DNA of 64,000 nucleotides from Augochlora pura (Eukaryota > Arthropoda > Insecta > Hymenoptera > Halictidae): the NCBI RefSeq assembly GCF_028453695.1, contig NC_135781.1, positions 20,707,640-20,771,639 of the forward strand, written 5' to 3'. The notes beneath the pieces are model-generated. The model ran no database searches, was not told where the DNA came from, and worked only from the letters and a program-made list of their open reading frames with translations. Positions 46,413 to 58,400 of the stretch are shown here, piece by piece. The translations under genes were made by a program, and so were the position numbers. The number at the start of each line of letters is the position of its first letter. Position 1 is the stretch's first letter.

Positions 46413-48600
46413 TTCCGCCGTGTTCGTATATCGGCGAAACTTAAGAGTTATAGATTTTATTGATTTCTCTGCAGTCACGTCTTGATTAACCTCGCAAAAA
46501 TGGCTCTCGACAAATTCGTTTACTTCGCGCAATTCAACGACCTACGCGATTTCTCTAATTTTCCTCTTGTCAAGTTAGAAAGTCGCTCGCATAAAAAATT
46601 GTTGAACTGATTCCATTATATACACACACGTTATAATCGCATAATATCTGTATTTTAATTGTGTCATGTGGCAATCAGAACTCTTACGTTCCGAACAATT
46701 TCCTAAGCAGAAAGAAAAATCTGTATTCATCGTGTGTTTAACATGATGACTGTCGTGCCATCCATGTTAGAATTCATTTTAACCGTAATGTATCCAGCAT
46801 ATTGAAATTTAATATATCTTTTCAATTTTTGTTTCATTAATTAAATTTTTTTGTTATTTTTTTAAAATTCGTAGGAGCTCAGAAATTTATTTCTGCTTAA
46901 GCTAAACTAATAACGTGCATATCAAGTGAAATACTGTGTTAAAAAGATATTAATATCGTATATAAACAAATAACCACGATGGGAAAAGTATATAGAAGTT
47001 GGAGGAGACTAATTTTATTAACAAAATATATGTTAAATTTGTTAAGTAACAGCTTATTTGCCATTTCATCTGCAACAACCTAATAACTGTGCAAACTGGG
47101 TATCCATGAATCGTCCTCTGACAATTTTGGAACAGCAGTCGTGTATAGTCGTTGTTTTATTCAAGTCGTTCGTGTTTTTCGGTTTTTAAATCTCACTCGA
47201 GCGAATCCGAGATGTTGCTCCGCAACGGAAACTTCCTCCGTTGAAATCCGTGAACGGATTGCACGGCCGTTTTGCACGTGCAGGAGAAGTATAAATGTAC
47301 GTGACATGGTTGAGCGCGTTATCGACCAGTTATACTAGCTAATGCACGTATCAAGTTCTTCATCCAGCGTGCATCAACCTCGGAGCAGGCGAAGCCACGG
47401 TCACGTAGATCGTTTCGCGTTTCTTGTCGCGGCTCGCCTTGTTATGCTCGGTACCGGTTGCTCCTCGGGCTTATCGCCATCGTGAAATTGTTGCGCGAGA
47501 CGACAAACATTAATACCGTGTTGATAAGCCGAACAAACGATGCCAATTAGTCGCCGGTGCTTTTTTTACGGGGCCCCCGGTCCACGGATTTCGGAGCTCG
47601 TTCGCCGCAGAACACCGTGTACTTCGACTATCGTCGCGCCACAGATCGATATCTGAATTTCATTCGAATAATCGATTGCTGCAGGTTCTTGGTCCTGACG
47701 TACCGCACGGCTCGAAAACGTTCCTTGAATATGTATTTCACTCGTTCGAAGGAAAATATTATCTTCATTCGACGAATATTATGCAATGTTATAATACTTT
47801 CTCATTCGCCATTCGTTACCTTCCACGCGAATAATGAATTCCTTCCTTGCCTCTAAATATGAGAAACTCTTTTATGAAAAATTCTTTTACTTCTCCATTT
47901 TTCGATACGCTCATTATTATACGCTTCACGTGCCTGAGAGTCTGTCGTCTAAAAAATTCAGGACGTTCAATATGACATTTTACTTTTTTTGTTCGTGCAG
48001 TTGTGATTCCCGCGGAAAAGTTCGACGTGTAGATGAAAGCTTCGCGATTGCGCTAGAATTGCGAATTGTAATAAAGTAGCCAGTTATACAATGACTTTCT
48101 AGCGTCGCGGGACTCTCATCAACATTTCATTTGTTCAAATTGTAAGTAGAAAGATGCGTTCTGGCTAGACTGCGAATCTTTATTGCGAAGTAAAAAATTT
48201 CAATATCTGTTACAGCTAGTATAAACCAAATAAAAAACTATTACATGTTACCTAATTACTGTGTTTAACACCTTAATTATTGTATTCATTAGAGCTTATT
48301 GGTTAACAACTATTAGCTAACAACTATGGGTGGTTATTATTATGTTATTACAGACATGCAAATCGTAAATCGTAACATGCAAATGCATTAAAAGCGTTCA
48401 CTTTTCTTTATAATTTTTAAGTAATTATTTAATTTAGTAATTAGTAGCGGTCCCACCGACCAGGTTGAAGGTTCATTCCTCCAAAGATATTAAGGATATT
48501 TAATATCTTTACCATTATAAATTGCACCGGCTCGATTTGATCATAAATACATAAACTTCGCTGTCTAGTTATAACTTACGTCTTACATCTATTTATATCG
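46413..48600. other. AT-rich non-coding stretch with a GC island
   Basis: 46600-47090 and 47800-48600 are AT-rich; 47091-47800 is richer in GC. There are no accepted frames: the 99-codon frame at 47557-47856 is Phe/Arg-rich and not protein-like. No element termini were found. Confidence 0.5.
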
Positions 48601-49680
48601 CTCTATGGGAAACGTAGATGTATCGCGCGTCCCGGTTCGCTCGATTAAGAATGCACCGAAATCTGAAACGTGATCACGTTGCTGGTTCGGAAAGGGGCCA
48701 TCTTAATTACCGGCGCTCGACGGCGAGCATTTCGTCGACGGTCCGGCTAATAAGAAGAAATTGAAAATTAACCCGCAAACGGTCTCATTAGCCAGGCAAC
48801 CGAATAAATCGTATCTGCGGGCTGATCGGGCATGATTAGCTCGTAACATCGGTAATTACGGATCGGCCCGTGAACCTGGGGCCGCTTATTGTCCGGCATT
48901 ATCGCAACGCCACGGTTTATTACAGATACGTTTCTCCGTATTACAGTCTACCGACAAATTTACCGGAGCGTTTCGTATAAACGCCCGTTGCGGTAGGAAG
49001 CCGTGGTGCACGCGGCCATAGTTGCCGCTATAATGCACGACGATAGCGTCGGGAAATAGTAGCAGCGTAATAGTGGACGCGGTGCCAGATTGCCAGGAAA
49101 ATTAATTACGTAGCGTGCGTTCAGCCAGCGCAATGAGAGGAGCATCGTGCCCGTAATTGCATATTGCAGCCCGTGTACACGGGCCTAAGAAGTTATTTAA
49201 TTCATTAGATCGACGGAGAACGCGCGCACCGCGAAGAAAACCGAAAAGGTTTCGCGTGGTTCTGCGCTGGCTCCGCCAGAAACCGGATCGCCGGGGGCAA
49301 TTTTATTTTCGGACGGCTTCCTGTGACCCGGATAATGCTTTTTCTTGGCTGTCCCCCTTTCCTTGGTCGATTTGAAAAATGCGAGCAAGTTTTCCGAACC
49401 GAATTCTTTCGAAGAAATTTAATCGAAGCGGTAATATATTCGATGGAGCCGGTTCACGAAGAAAATTCATATAGCCGAAGAATTCCCGAAACTTTTTATC
49501 GTCCGAGCGGCCATAAAAAATATTAGGCTCACACGGAAATTCATCTCACGCGAAATTCGCTCCGCCGTCCATTTTCACGATGATTAGACTGCAGACGTTC
49601 GAAGCCAATTTCTGGTTTCATAGGCCGTCTCGTGAAAATCGAAACAGAGAATGACAAATCTTCGTTCAGCTGACAGATTT
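48601..49680. other. GC-rich block with AATTA islands
   Basis: CpG-rich DNA in which TTAATTACCGG (48703), GGTAATTACGG (48851), AAATTAATTACG (49100) and CGTAATTGCAT (49152) stand out. This is the clearest example of homeodomain-type words kept inside GC-rich sequence. No coding frame is accepted. Confidence 0.45.
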
Positions 49681-50160
49681 CATCTGCGACATGCAGCAAA
49701 CGTTCTCATCTTATTATAATTAATTAGAATTTACATATACCGTATTGTTATGTTTAAATAATTCATAGATTTATTTCGACCGTAAGATCTAGCAAAACAA
49801 TATTTTTACATATAACTATTTTTTTTATTATTATTAAAGTAATAGTATTATTACTAAAATTCACAGAAACGATCAATATCGATTCGCAGTGTTTATATTA
49901 TATTTGAAATGTTCATCGTGAGTTTCAATATTAAACTATAAGCGTTTGATCGAAGGGACTGTATCTATCAGAAAAATTTCAAAATATTTCTCAGTTTCAT
50001 AGCTCCGAATTATAATACTTTTAAGGTATTAAAAGATAATGTTAAGCAAATCTAAATTAGAATAATTATATTGTTATACTTTAATATAAGCAGCGTTTAA
50101 TGCAATCTTTATGTGAATAGAGTACAACGGCAAGATATTTATAAATAAGAAAATAAACAA
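49681..50160. other. AT-rich valley
   Basis: AT-rich DNA with T-runs near 49820. Nothing discrete is seen. Confidence 0.5.
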
Positions 50161-51384
50161 GCACAGTCGGTAGTTCAGTGAACCAGCGAACGAGGAATCA
50201 AGATCATTCGCTATTATTTCGCGGCGCGTAGGCGGCTAATTTCTCGCGCGGAGCGTGGAGAGAATAAGATTATTCGGGCTTTTCCACGTCGGAGAACTAA
50301 TACCGAGGTTGGTGGTGTTAGTGCCCATGACAATCGCAGCTCTCGCCCTCGTTTCTCATACGAGAAGACGGCGTAATGTAAAGCCGCGTGGTCTAAGTGG
50401 CCGATAAAGCACGAAAAGCGACAGCGGCGAATAGCCTGGTTGTGTATACACAGGGTGCGCGCAATCTCCCTCGAAAACTCTCGCGCGACGGGCGTCCCCT
50501 TCCGGAAGGGGTTGCGAGCTTCTTCCGCGTTAACGGGGCCACGTGAAATTTGTTTTTCACGGGAGATTCGGGCGACCGAATTATCGGCGACGGGCCGCGC
50601 CAATTGTCGTGGTACAACGACGCTCGCGATAAGAACCGGAAAAATAATGGTCGAAAAATGGATGGCCGGGAGAGGAAGCGGAGGACGCAGAAATGATGCG
50701 GGAATGAATGGACAGCACCTGAGGGCAACGTAATTATTCGCGTGGCACGGAGGAAGGCGGAAACAGGGACGAACGGAGGAGAGGAAAAAGGAGGAGCAAG
50801 AAAACGAAGGTAACATTAGGGAATATAAACCTGGATGCCGGGCGAGTCCGGGGTTTTGCGGGGCGGTGAATGAATGGACCGCGGCTGAGGTACACGGGGA
50901 CGGGAAACATCGAGCTGGAAGAGATCAGCATGTAGCCGCGGATGGAGAGGAGAAAATGATGGTTCAGAACCGACGGAAAGGAAAAGGAAGACCTCGCGGG
51001 AGTCGTAGCCGCGAAAGATGCACGGCTACTAGGAGAACGGTCGCTTTTGGTCTTTCCGTGAGAAATTTCCTACGTTAAACGGGCCTGCCGCACGACCGAT
51101 ACGCTCGCGACATTTTGCGTGCGAACCACGATTTTCCGACCGTGGACTTTTTCCCTTGGCCCACAAGACGTTCGCTTGCACTGCTCTTTGTCACCGAGTT
51201 GCCAGAAAATAAGAAACCACGTCTCTGCCGCTCCATGGCGTCGCGCCGAGTCCTTTGAACTCGGTGAAAACTATATTAGACACGTTATTAGCGATGCGAA
51301 AGCAGACTACAGATGTTCATGCATTTATAGCGTGCGCGAAATTGTATTACTACCCTCGGCAAAAGGTCTTCAATCAGTCATTAA
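50161..51384. other. GC-rich non-coding block
   Basis: A 200-codon minus-strand frame (50816-50214) is Ser/Pro/Arg-rich with no recognisable domain and overlaps a 111-codon frame in another phase and a 97-codon frame on the plus strand. It is treated as compositional, not as a gene. Confidence 0.45.
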
Positions 51385-52206
51385 CCCCTCACCTTAAAAT
51401 GTCGAGTCTGCTAATGAAGATTTCAAACGGAATCTGCTAGATACGAACGCATCATTCACTTCTCTTAGATCTTTCGCACACGGCGCAATCTGGCACTAAC
51501 CTTTTGCCGTATAATATCGGGTTAGGCGATTAAGGTATTACGATGCTCGGATATAGTTGCATATATGATCTTAGCTCGATGTTTCATCTGTTTTAGAGCT
51601 AAATGCTTAAAACTCTTAAATCACATTTCGTTTCCAATTACATAATTTCAATAGATAGATTTTAAGAATTAACACTGAACCTATGATTCATACTTTTTAT
51701 TATAAAATTGTTAAAATCATAGAGATGATTTTGTAGAAAATAATTGAATCAAATTCTTAAGTCTAGCTATTCTTATAATAATGATATTGAGAACTTTAAA
51801 TAAATTCAGTATCACTCAGCAATAGTTAATAGTAATCTTTCAGTAATACGGTAAAAACCTAATCAAATTAAATTAAATCGATGATAAATAATGAAGAAAC
51901 AAATAGATTGTTCCCTACTATAAAAATTCATCCCTGAAGAAGTTGAAATGCATAATAATATATAAAAAAAAGGACGGGATTGCATGATGATCTGGCTGAT
52001 AAATTTGATCGTTACAGTAATCAAGTAATTTTGTGTAAAAACATTCTGCAAACAACCTCAATTGCGGTAGAATGCTATGATAAGAAGGTTATGATAAAAG
52101 CTTCGATTCCATCGATAAGGTTACTTAAATGTTGCGGGAATATTTGGGGTTGATTTTCCGTACTTAATGTTGGTAATCGTTGCAGCTGCGAAAGAAATCG
52201 CGAGGC
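51385..52206. mobile_element. Weak candidate TTAA-bounded element
   Basis: TTAA followed by CCCCTCACCT on the left (TTAA at about 51381-51384). On the right, AGGCGAAGGG is followed by TTAA, which read inward is CCCTTCGCCT: 8 of 10 positions match and both differences are transitions. The interior is about 820 bp and mostly AT-rich, with no transposase frame. Ends this short can pair by chance, so this is only a candidate. Confidence 0.25.
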
Positions 52207-52856
52207 GAAGGGTTAACGCGATCATTGGAGGAACGTAAAGTGAACGTCGCGCCGCGCTGCGGCGCGCAGCCACCCACTTCGCGTAGGGACAACGAGCTGG
52301 AATTGCCTAAGGCGTAACGGGAACGGTCTCGCTGGGAATGCACGTACGAAAGGATTGTGCACCGCTGTTAATGACTTTATTAAACGTTCGCTAGAATTCA
52401 TGGTATTATCCCGTTAGCAGAGGCTGTGCGTGCGCTGCTTCTCAGGCATTAGTTAGCGTTGTCATTATCGTCCGGATAGCATATCCCTCTGACATTCAGC
52501 AAGATTTTTATTGGCTCGTTTCTCACGCGCGTGGTGTAAACGGCCGAAGAACGAGCCGCGGACCGGCCGTTACCGCCGCGAGAACTTAACGGCTGAGCTC
52601 TTAAACTTCCCATTTACGGTGACGCCACGCTGTAAATTGCCAATCGATAGGATTATACGAACGTGTAATTAAAGGTCCCGAGCCCTTCTCCACCCTTTGG
52701 CCCAGTATACTGATAAGACCGCGAGATACGGGAACAGTTTTTCATTCGACCATTCGGGACGATGGCTTTCACGTTTTATGTGCCAGCAATTTGTTCGAGA
52801 ATAGAGGTGTCGCCAGCAAAAAAATCGACCAGGTAACTGATTGCAAATAGTCTCTG
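52207..52856. other. GC-rich non-coding block
   Basis: CpG-rich stretch with no frame worth noting. CGCGCCGCGCTGCGGCGCGC near 52247 is a GC-rich near-palindrome. Confidence 0.45.
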
Positions 52857-52860
52857 TTAA

Positions 52861-52879
52861 CGGCTTGAACTATATAACG
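52861..52879 (+). repeat. Solitary family-1 type terminus with TTAA
   Basis: TTAA (52857-52860) followed by CGGCTTGAACTATATAACG, resembling CCCCTTGAACTACGA and CCCCTCGCACTATAAC of the 4399-4574 element. No partner end is seen within 800 bp. Confidence 0.35.
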
Positions 52880-53520
52880 ATTCAGAGAGATTTCTTAGGT
52901 GATCCACTAAATAGGAATTTTATTAAATTCTTCTAAATCGAACAGAATACGATGCTTATGTTATCAAAATTTATTGTCTGTCGTGTTACCAGTTTCTATC
53001 TTATTTAATCTGTACATATATGTATAGGAATGTAAACTATAGAATGTAATCTATACATGACAAAATGTTAAGACGATAAGTGGAACAAACTGTGAAATTT
53101 CTATAAGTTCGCTAAATTATAAATTACCTTAATAAGCCAGTACAGAATATTAATTTTGTTCGATTAGAAAAGTGTGGCATACGCCACTACGATTTTAACC
53201 TATACTATTCAATTGCCACGTTTATCAGCATTACATCATCAACATTAATTTCCCTAACAATGAGAGAATTTTTATTTCTTGTATATTTCCACTTACTCTC
53301 ATTCTGATTTTGATTACAGAAAAATCAAATTTTTCTTTCGACATCGAAGAAATGATTAACGTATTTAGTAGATTGTTTATGAAATTTTCATGACGAGTTT
53401 ATCTCGTAGCGATAGTATAAAGGATCAATAATGATGAAATGTGAACAACGTAGCTGTGCAAAGAAATAAATGCAACAGGATAAGAACTGCGCTACGATTA
53501 TCTTATTTCCTCGATTTTCA
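52880..53520. other. AT-rich valley
   Basis: AT-rich DNA with no accepted feature. Confidence 0.5.
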
Positions 53521-54150
53521 ATCTACAGATCTCGATAGCGACGATAGAAAACGACAGCAAGGTAGAAAAGCGCAGACACCCATGGCACATAGTTGATAAA
53601 TCGAAGAGTGGCAATTTCGCGGGGATGGAATTTTCCAAGGAATTCCCTAGAGGATTGCGAATTCGGATTGGCTATCCGTGCCCGGAACCATGTGACTACA
53701 TTTTTCGCGGACAAAGTTCTGAGTTACTTTCGGCGCACGTGGGGTCAACACGATCATGTTCTTCATCTCGGGGAGAGTTTGTTCCCGGGCCGGCCCGCGC
53801 AATTAATATTCCAATAGAGTCCACGAACGAGGAGGCCCCGGTTGCCGCAGGTGTGATATGAAAATCGTAAATTGCGTCGGTTCCTAGGTCCACAATGGGA
53901 TCGGGCTGGGTTCGTTAATAACATCTGCCGCTTACGACCGGGAACGAAGACACCATCCGCAGTCGGCCGAATTACCGAGGGCGAAACGAACGTACCGTTG
54001 CTATGTCTTTCAGAAATTCCTGTCTGTGCTTCGATCGAGATGGCTCTTTGAAAAGCTCGTTGCGATTTCAGGGCAGATGCGGGTTCGAGAAACCGTTGTG
54101 AAAGTAATTAAACGTCGCCGGAACGGTTTCACTCACTCCTTTAGATTGCA
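53521..54150. other. GC-rich non-coding block
   Basis: Three frames of 63-78 codons overlap on both strands across 53523-53893. None is convincing and no gene is called. Confidence 0.5.
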
Positions 54151-54990
54151 TCATTGAAGAACTGCGCACCGAAAGTTAATGAAAATCGTATAGAAAAACT
54201 TTGTTTTATTCGGCATTTATAAGACAATGAATCCCTGCTGCTTCTCTCATGATTAATCTGCGGGTGTAGAAAACAAAGACTCATGTGATATAACTCTTTG
54301 ACCTACGATTTCTTTCGCTGTTATGTTAATTGTAACTCCGTCGTTGTTATAGCAGTGGAAAAATTTACATTTTTGAGAACATTATCGACACAAATTAAAT
54401 CTTGTTTCTATTGAAAATAGATGAATAATGTTTCCGTATAGTAAATCAAGAAGAAACGGTTTCATAAATTTGATTATATTCAAAACTATGTTTCATGTTT
54501 TATGCATACACAAGAGCATATGTTACGGGGAAACTGAATGACGTCAATATTCTGTTCATAACCTAGAGGAAAGAAAGGTTTAAAATTTATTGTGAATTCT
54601 GGAATAACACGCATTAATATTCGTCGGGCGTCCTTTAAAACAGAATATCTTTTTTAAAAGAAAGAGGAAATTAGAAACTCTTTTTAACTACTTTATCGAT
54701 GCCTATAATGAAAGTTATTTAAAAAAAAACGCGTTCAGTAGATCTCTGTGACTTACATAAATTATATATTAAATAATTAAAGTCATCTCGTTTATTTGAA
54801 AAAAATTATTCTGCTTTCAAAGTCCTTAAAACATTAAGACGAATCACTTTATGCAAATCTTCGTCGGAGAAAATTATTTTGCGTTATTGGTTAATGAACA
54901 TTCATAAACCAATTCAATAATATTCATCAATGAAATCGAATGATTAATTAACATTTGAATGATAATGAACATTTAAATTCTACATGTCGC
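54151..54990. other. AT-rich valley
   Basis: AT-rich DNA with a solitary family-1 end at 54294 and an A-run near 54721. No gene. Confidence 0.5.
54294..54313 (+). repeat. Solitary family-1 type left terminus
   Basis: CTCTTTGACCTACGATTTCT, preceded by ATAA instead of TTAA. It matches CCCCTTGAACTACGATCTCT at 4399 in 16 of 20 positions. No right end was identified, so it is probably a truncated or decayed copy. Confidence 0.45.
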
Positions 54991-55157
54991 CGTACAGTTT
55001 TCTTTTGTGGGCAAGCATGGAAATACGATATTTTCAGACAACGATGAATTGTAACGAATCGATTTGCATAAATACGGCGAACACGATTTGGGAAACCAGA
55101 CAATGGCTGAATCGAGGAAGAGCGGAGGTGGAATCACGGGCTTTGGATTCAAGAGAT

Positions 55158-55172
55158 AGAGAGAGAGAGAGG
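55158..55172 (+). repeat. Short (GA)n microsatellite
   Basis: Seven GA units. Confidence 0.8.
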
Positions 55173-55310
55173 GGCGAAGTCGAGGGCCGTGCTTCCTCTT
55201 TTCCGCAATTCATATCGACAACGCCGGCGAATCTCCGTGGAGAAAAGTGGAAAACATGGCGATTTGCTCCCTGGCTTTTCTTCCGCGGTCTGTCCCGTTG
55301 GCCCGCGTTC

Positions 55311-55327
55311 CTCTCTCTCTCTCTCTC
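55311..55327 (+). repeat. Short (CT)n microsatellite
   Basis: Eight CT units, about 140 bp from the GA run on the same strand. Confidence 0.8.
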
Positions 55328-55708
55328 CCTCTTCGCCGACGCTCCTCCCGGTTCCCGTTCTTTTCCAGGCGGGGCGCCCATCAGCCGAGAGAGTTAAATA
55401 AAATTTATCTCGTCCGACGCAGCAGCCCCCGCGGAATTCCGGCGCATTCCGGCGGGCAGACGCAGGAGCTGCATCCGGGTTCACCGCGACGGAACAGCCG
55501 CAGAAAAGAAGGAAGCGAGAGACGGGACGAGGAGCGGAGCATTTGGCTGCCGCTCGAAATGTCGCAATGCGTGCAAATTGCAGCCTCGGTGCTCGCCTTT
55601 CGCCCTGTCCTTTTTTCCTTAATTTCCCGGCGTTCCTAAAGCGAAAGGTCGAGAGTCGTTTTCTCGTAGCCGCCCTTCCCTCAGCGATGAAAGTCCGATA
55701 ACAGCGGC

Positions 55709-55808
55709 NNNNNNNNNNNNNNNNNNNNNNNNNNNNNNNNNNNNNNNNNNNNNNNNNNNNNNNNNNNNNNNNNNNNNNNNNNNNNNNNNNNNNNNNNNNN
55801 NNNNNNNN
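55709..55808. other. Assembly gap of exactly 100 N
   Basis: A round 100 N is the usual placeholder for a gap of unknown length. The true distance across it is not known. A long minus-strand frame spanning it is meaningless. Confidence 0.95.
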
Positions 55809-56640
55809 GGGCGAGCTCAGCTCACCTAGGCCCGCGCGCTCGTGAGCTTGCAAATTTAATAGGCGTTAATGTTTCACCGGTTTTATTTATTTCTAGAGGC
55901 GGCTGCATATTCCATTTAGCCGGCGAATATTTTATGCCCCTCCGCCGCCTCTAAATTCTACGCTTTTACGCGCAATTGTACCGCGCGCAGCTCCAAGTTG
56001 CTGAGTGCTCTCCACTACGTATGATTTAAGGATGATGCGGCGCGACGAATAATTTCCCGGATAATTCGGCACCGACGCGCCACCCACGCGATTCATTCCG
56101 TCTGCGATTCCCGATTCGTCGAGTAGAAGATGTCGACGGCCGCGCGATTTCAGCCGCATTATTTACGAACTCGCGTACACCGCGTTGCGTTTTGTTTAAC
56201 GTCCAGTTTGATAAATGTCCCGACAACTTTTCGTGCTCCCGGCGACCATCTGCTCTCGCCGCAAATTAGGTCAGCGCGGGATTAAGAGGAAAAAGCAGAG
56301 GGCGACACGAAAATCGCATTATTTTCGCAAACTGCTGGCTGCGCGCGCGGGGTCGCGGCTGTGCGACCTCGGCCCAGAGACGAAGGTCGCGATCGCGGGG
56401 AAGGGCCAGGAAATAAATCGTAAGGCGTTTCGACGCGTGGCGCGCGTGCACGCAAATATTTGAAATTCGTCGCGCGTGCAACGACGAGCGCGTGCTACGA
56501 CCGCCGTGCCGCGCGTCGGTTTTCTGCGTGCCGGGGTTGCATCTACGATTTTAATCGATGACGATTCCGGGAAGAATGTCTGAACTGGTTGAGGCACGCA
56601 CTGAACGCGACAGTATTTCGCGGAATCCATTCATTGCTAT
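55809..56640. other. GC-rich non-coding block after the gap
   Basis: CpG-rich DNA with GCGCGCG words and TTAATAGGCGTTAATG-type islands near 55856. Frames of 66-103 codons are compositional. Confidence 0.5.
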
Positions 56641-57320
56641 TCAAACAGATGCAAACTGCTATGATTGAATATCCAGACTTGTCCGTCGATTTTCCATTAT
56701 TTTCCATTGATCGTGGATCGCGTAGCTGTTGCGCATAAACGATTGTTGTTGGAACGAATCGTTTCATGAAAATGCAAAAACGCGAATGCATCGTGTTAAG
56801 CATGCAGGAATATTTCAAACTTTTACTGAATATGGTTGTCTTCTTTTGATACGTGGTAGTTTCACACACACGGCATCCATTACGTGATTATTAGCGCCAT
56901 TAATCATGGCGATTCCTAGTTATAGCTGCTTCATTAATTTCATTCCTTTGATCAATCGCAGTCAAAGAGTTTAATATGAATGTTATCCTCTTTACAATTT
57001 AAATATAAGTTAAATTACCTATTATGGGACGCTTTTTAAGGAGTACGAGGTTATCGCCGATTTATTATAACTAAAAAGTGTTATTTTTAAATTTATTTGT
57101 TATTATTTAATAGCTTGACGTTTCTAGACAACGTAATAAACTCTGTAATGCATATTTAATACGAATAAAATGAAGTCCGAGCGTCTACCTATCATGGAAT
57201 AGCATTTTTATATTCCTAATTTTGGAACATCCATTAAAAATGTCTATGTACTTTTTATTGTAGCATATGTACTAATGTTGTATGTAGGGCTCGCAATTGA
57301 GCGGTGTTTTATAGCAGGTA
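56641..57320. other. AT-rich valley
   Basis: AT-rich sequence. The words ACCTATTATGG (57018) and ACCTATCATGG (57188) recur 170 bp apart, too short to call a repeat. Confidence 0.5.
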
Positions 57321-57930
57321 CTTTTCTTTAATCCGGCCGTAAATATGTAGTCCGGTATCGTAGACACCGACCACTGTGCACGAACAAAGTGTCTATTCGC
57401 TTGTTTTCGCGGCGGCTCGCGCCGGCACCGGCACCGGCACGCACTCCGGGGGCTGAGGCGATATTTGCAAGCTCGGCGAAGTCAAACGCGCCAAAGCGGG
57501 CCCAGGAAAGCGAATGAACGCCCCCGTATCTACGTGCTATTCTATCTCGGCGTGCACGCCTGACCGCTTGAGCGGAAGGTGCAACCATGCCTCCGAAGCG
57601 CGATCCCGGGGACGATAATCGGCTCCTTAGATATGCATAAACGTTTTCCGCTCTGTTTCTCGCGCGCTTCTTCAGGGCTCCGCCTCCCTCGCGAGCCTCT
57701 CCACTCGAACAAAACCGCGCTCGCTCTCCCGTATCTCTTAATAACCCTTCACGCTCGCTCTCTACTTCGCGAGACGCAGAGACACCGTCTTTTCCATTTC
57801 AGAGCAGACGCGGATCCATAAGTATCGGATTTTAATATTACAGCAGCGAAGGATGTGCTACGCGTAAATTCCATCTGCGTGTGTTCCAAGTGCGCGTGTC
57901 CGTTTAAATACAAATAGTAATCGAACAGCA
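57321..57930. other. GC-rich non-coding block
   Basis: Short CpG-rich block with an ACCGGC hexamer repeat. No gene. Confidence 0.5.
57420..57440. repeat. (CCGGCA)n hexamer repeat
   Basis: Three CCGGCA units in tandem. Confidence 0.75.
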
Positions 57931-58400
57931 CAGTAATCGACTCTTTCTACGAATGGAACAAAAATTATTATTACTTGAAAACAATGACAGATACGAAAAT
58001 GATACATACCTTATATTTATTTTCGTAAATTCGCGTATCAGTTCTGTCGCCCAATGGTAAAGCTATGAGACTTGTTATAACAGGTCTATATGAGAGTCAT
58101 ACTTGAAGATTTTCTGATGCCATTTTCTCGGAATTTTTTAATGTCTTTATGCCTTGCTTCAATGGTTTTTATGGACAATAATTCAGTGGGTACTACAAAT
58201 GACTTTATTATGTCATCACCACGAACGAGTATTTTATGTAATTTCTGTCGTGCAGAATAATGTTCAATTATTCCAATTTTTCAGCTATTAGTAAATATAA
58301 CCGTGTATAACTTACAAATTATGCGATCGATATTAGACAATAAGAAAATTGTTCAATGTATGTCGGTGCAATTGAACTACTCGACATTGAAAACGAAAAG
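57931..58400. other. AT-rich valley
   Basis: The segment 58047-58105 has a vaguely tRNA-like start (GCCCAATGGTAAAGC), but it lacks a T-arm and acceptor stem. Nothing else is seen. Confidence 0.5.

Larger units (their letters stand above)
54991..55708. other. GC-rich non-coding block before the gap
   Basis: Contains short GA (55158-55172) and CT (55311-55327) microsatellites in opposite strand sense. The frames of 115-137 codons over them are low complexity. The block runs into the assembly gap. Confidence 0.5.

Noticed and set aside
50214..50816. 200-codon minus-strand frame
   Set aside because: Low-complexity Ser/Pro/Phe start, overlapping long frames in two other phases, no domain recognised.
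55149..55853. 234-codon minus-strand frame
   Set aside because: It spans the 100-N gap, so its continuity is an artefact.
58040..58105. tRNA-like start GCCCAATGGTAAAGC
   Set aside because: No T-arm motif, no 7-bp acceptor stem, and D-arm pairing is poor.
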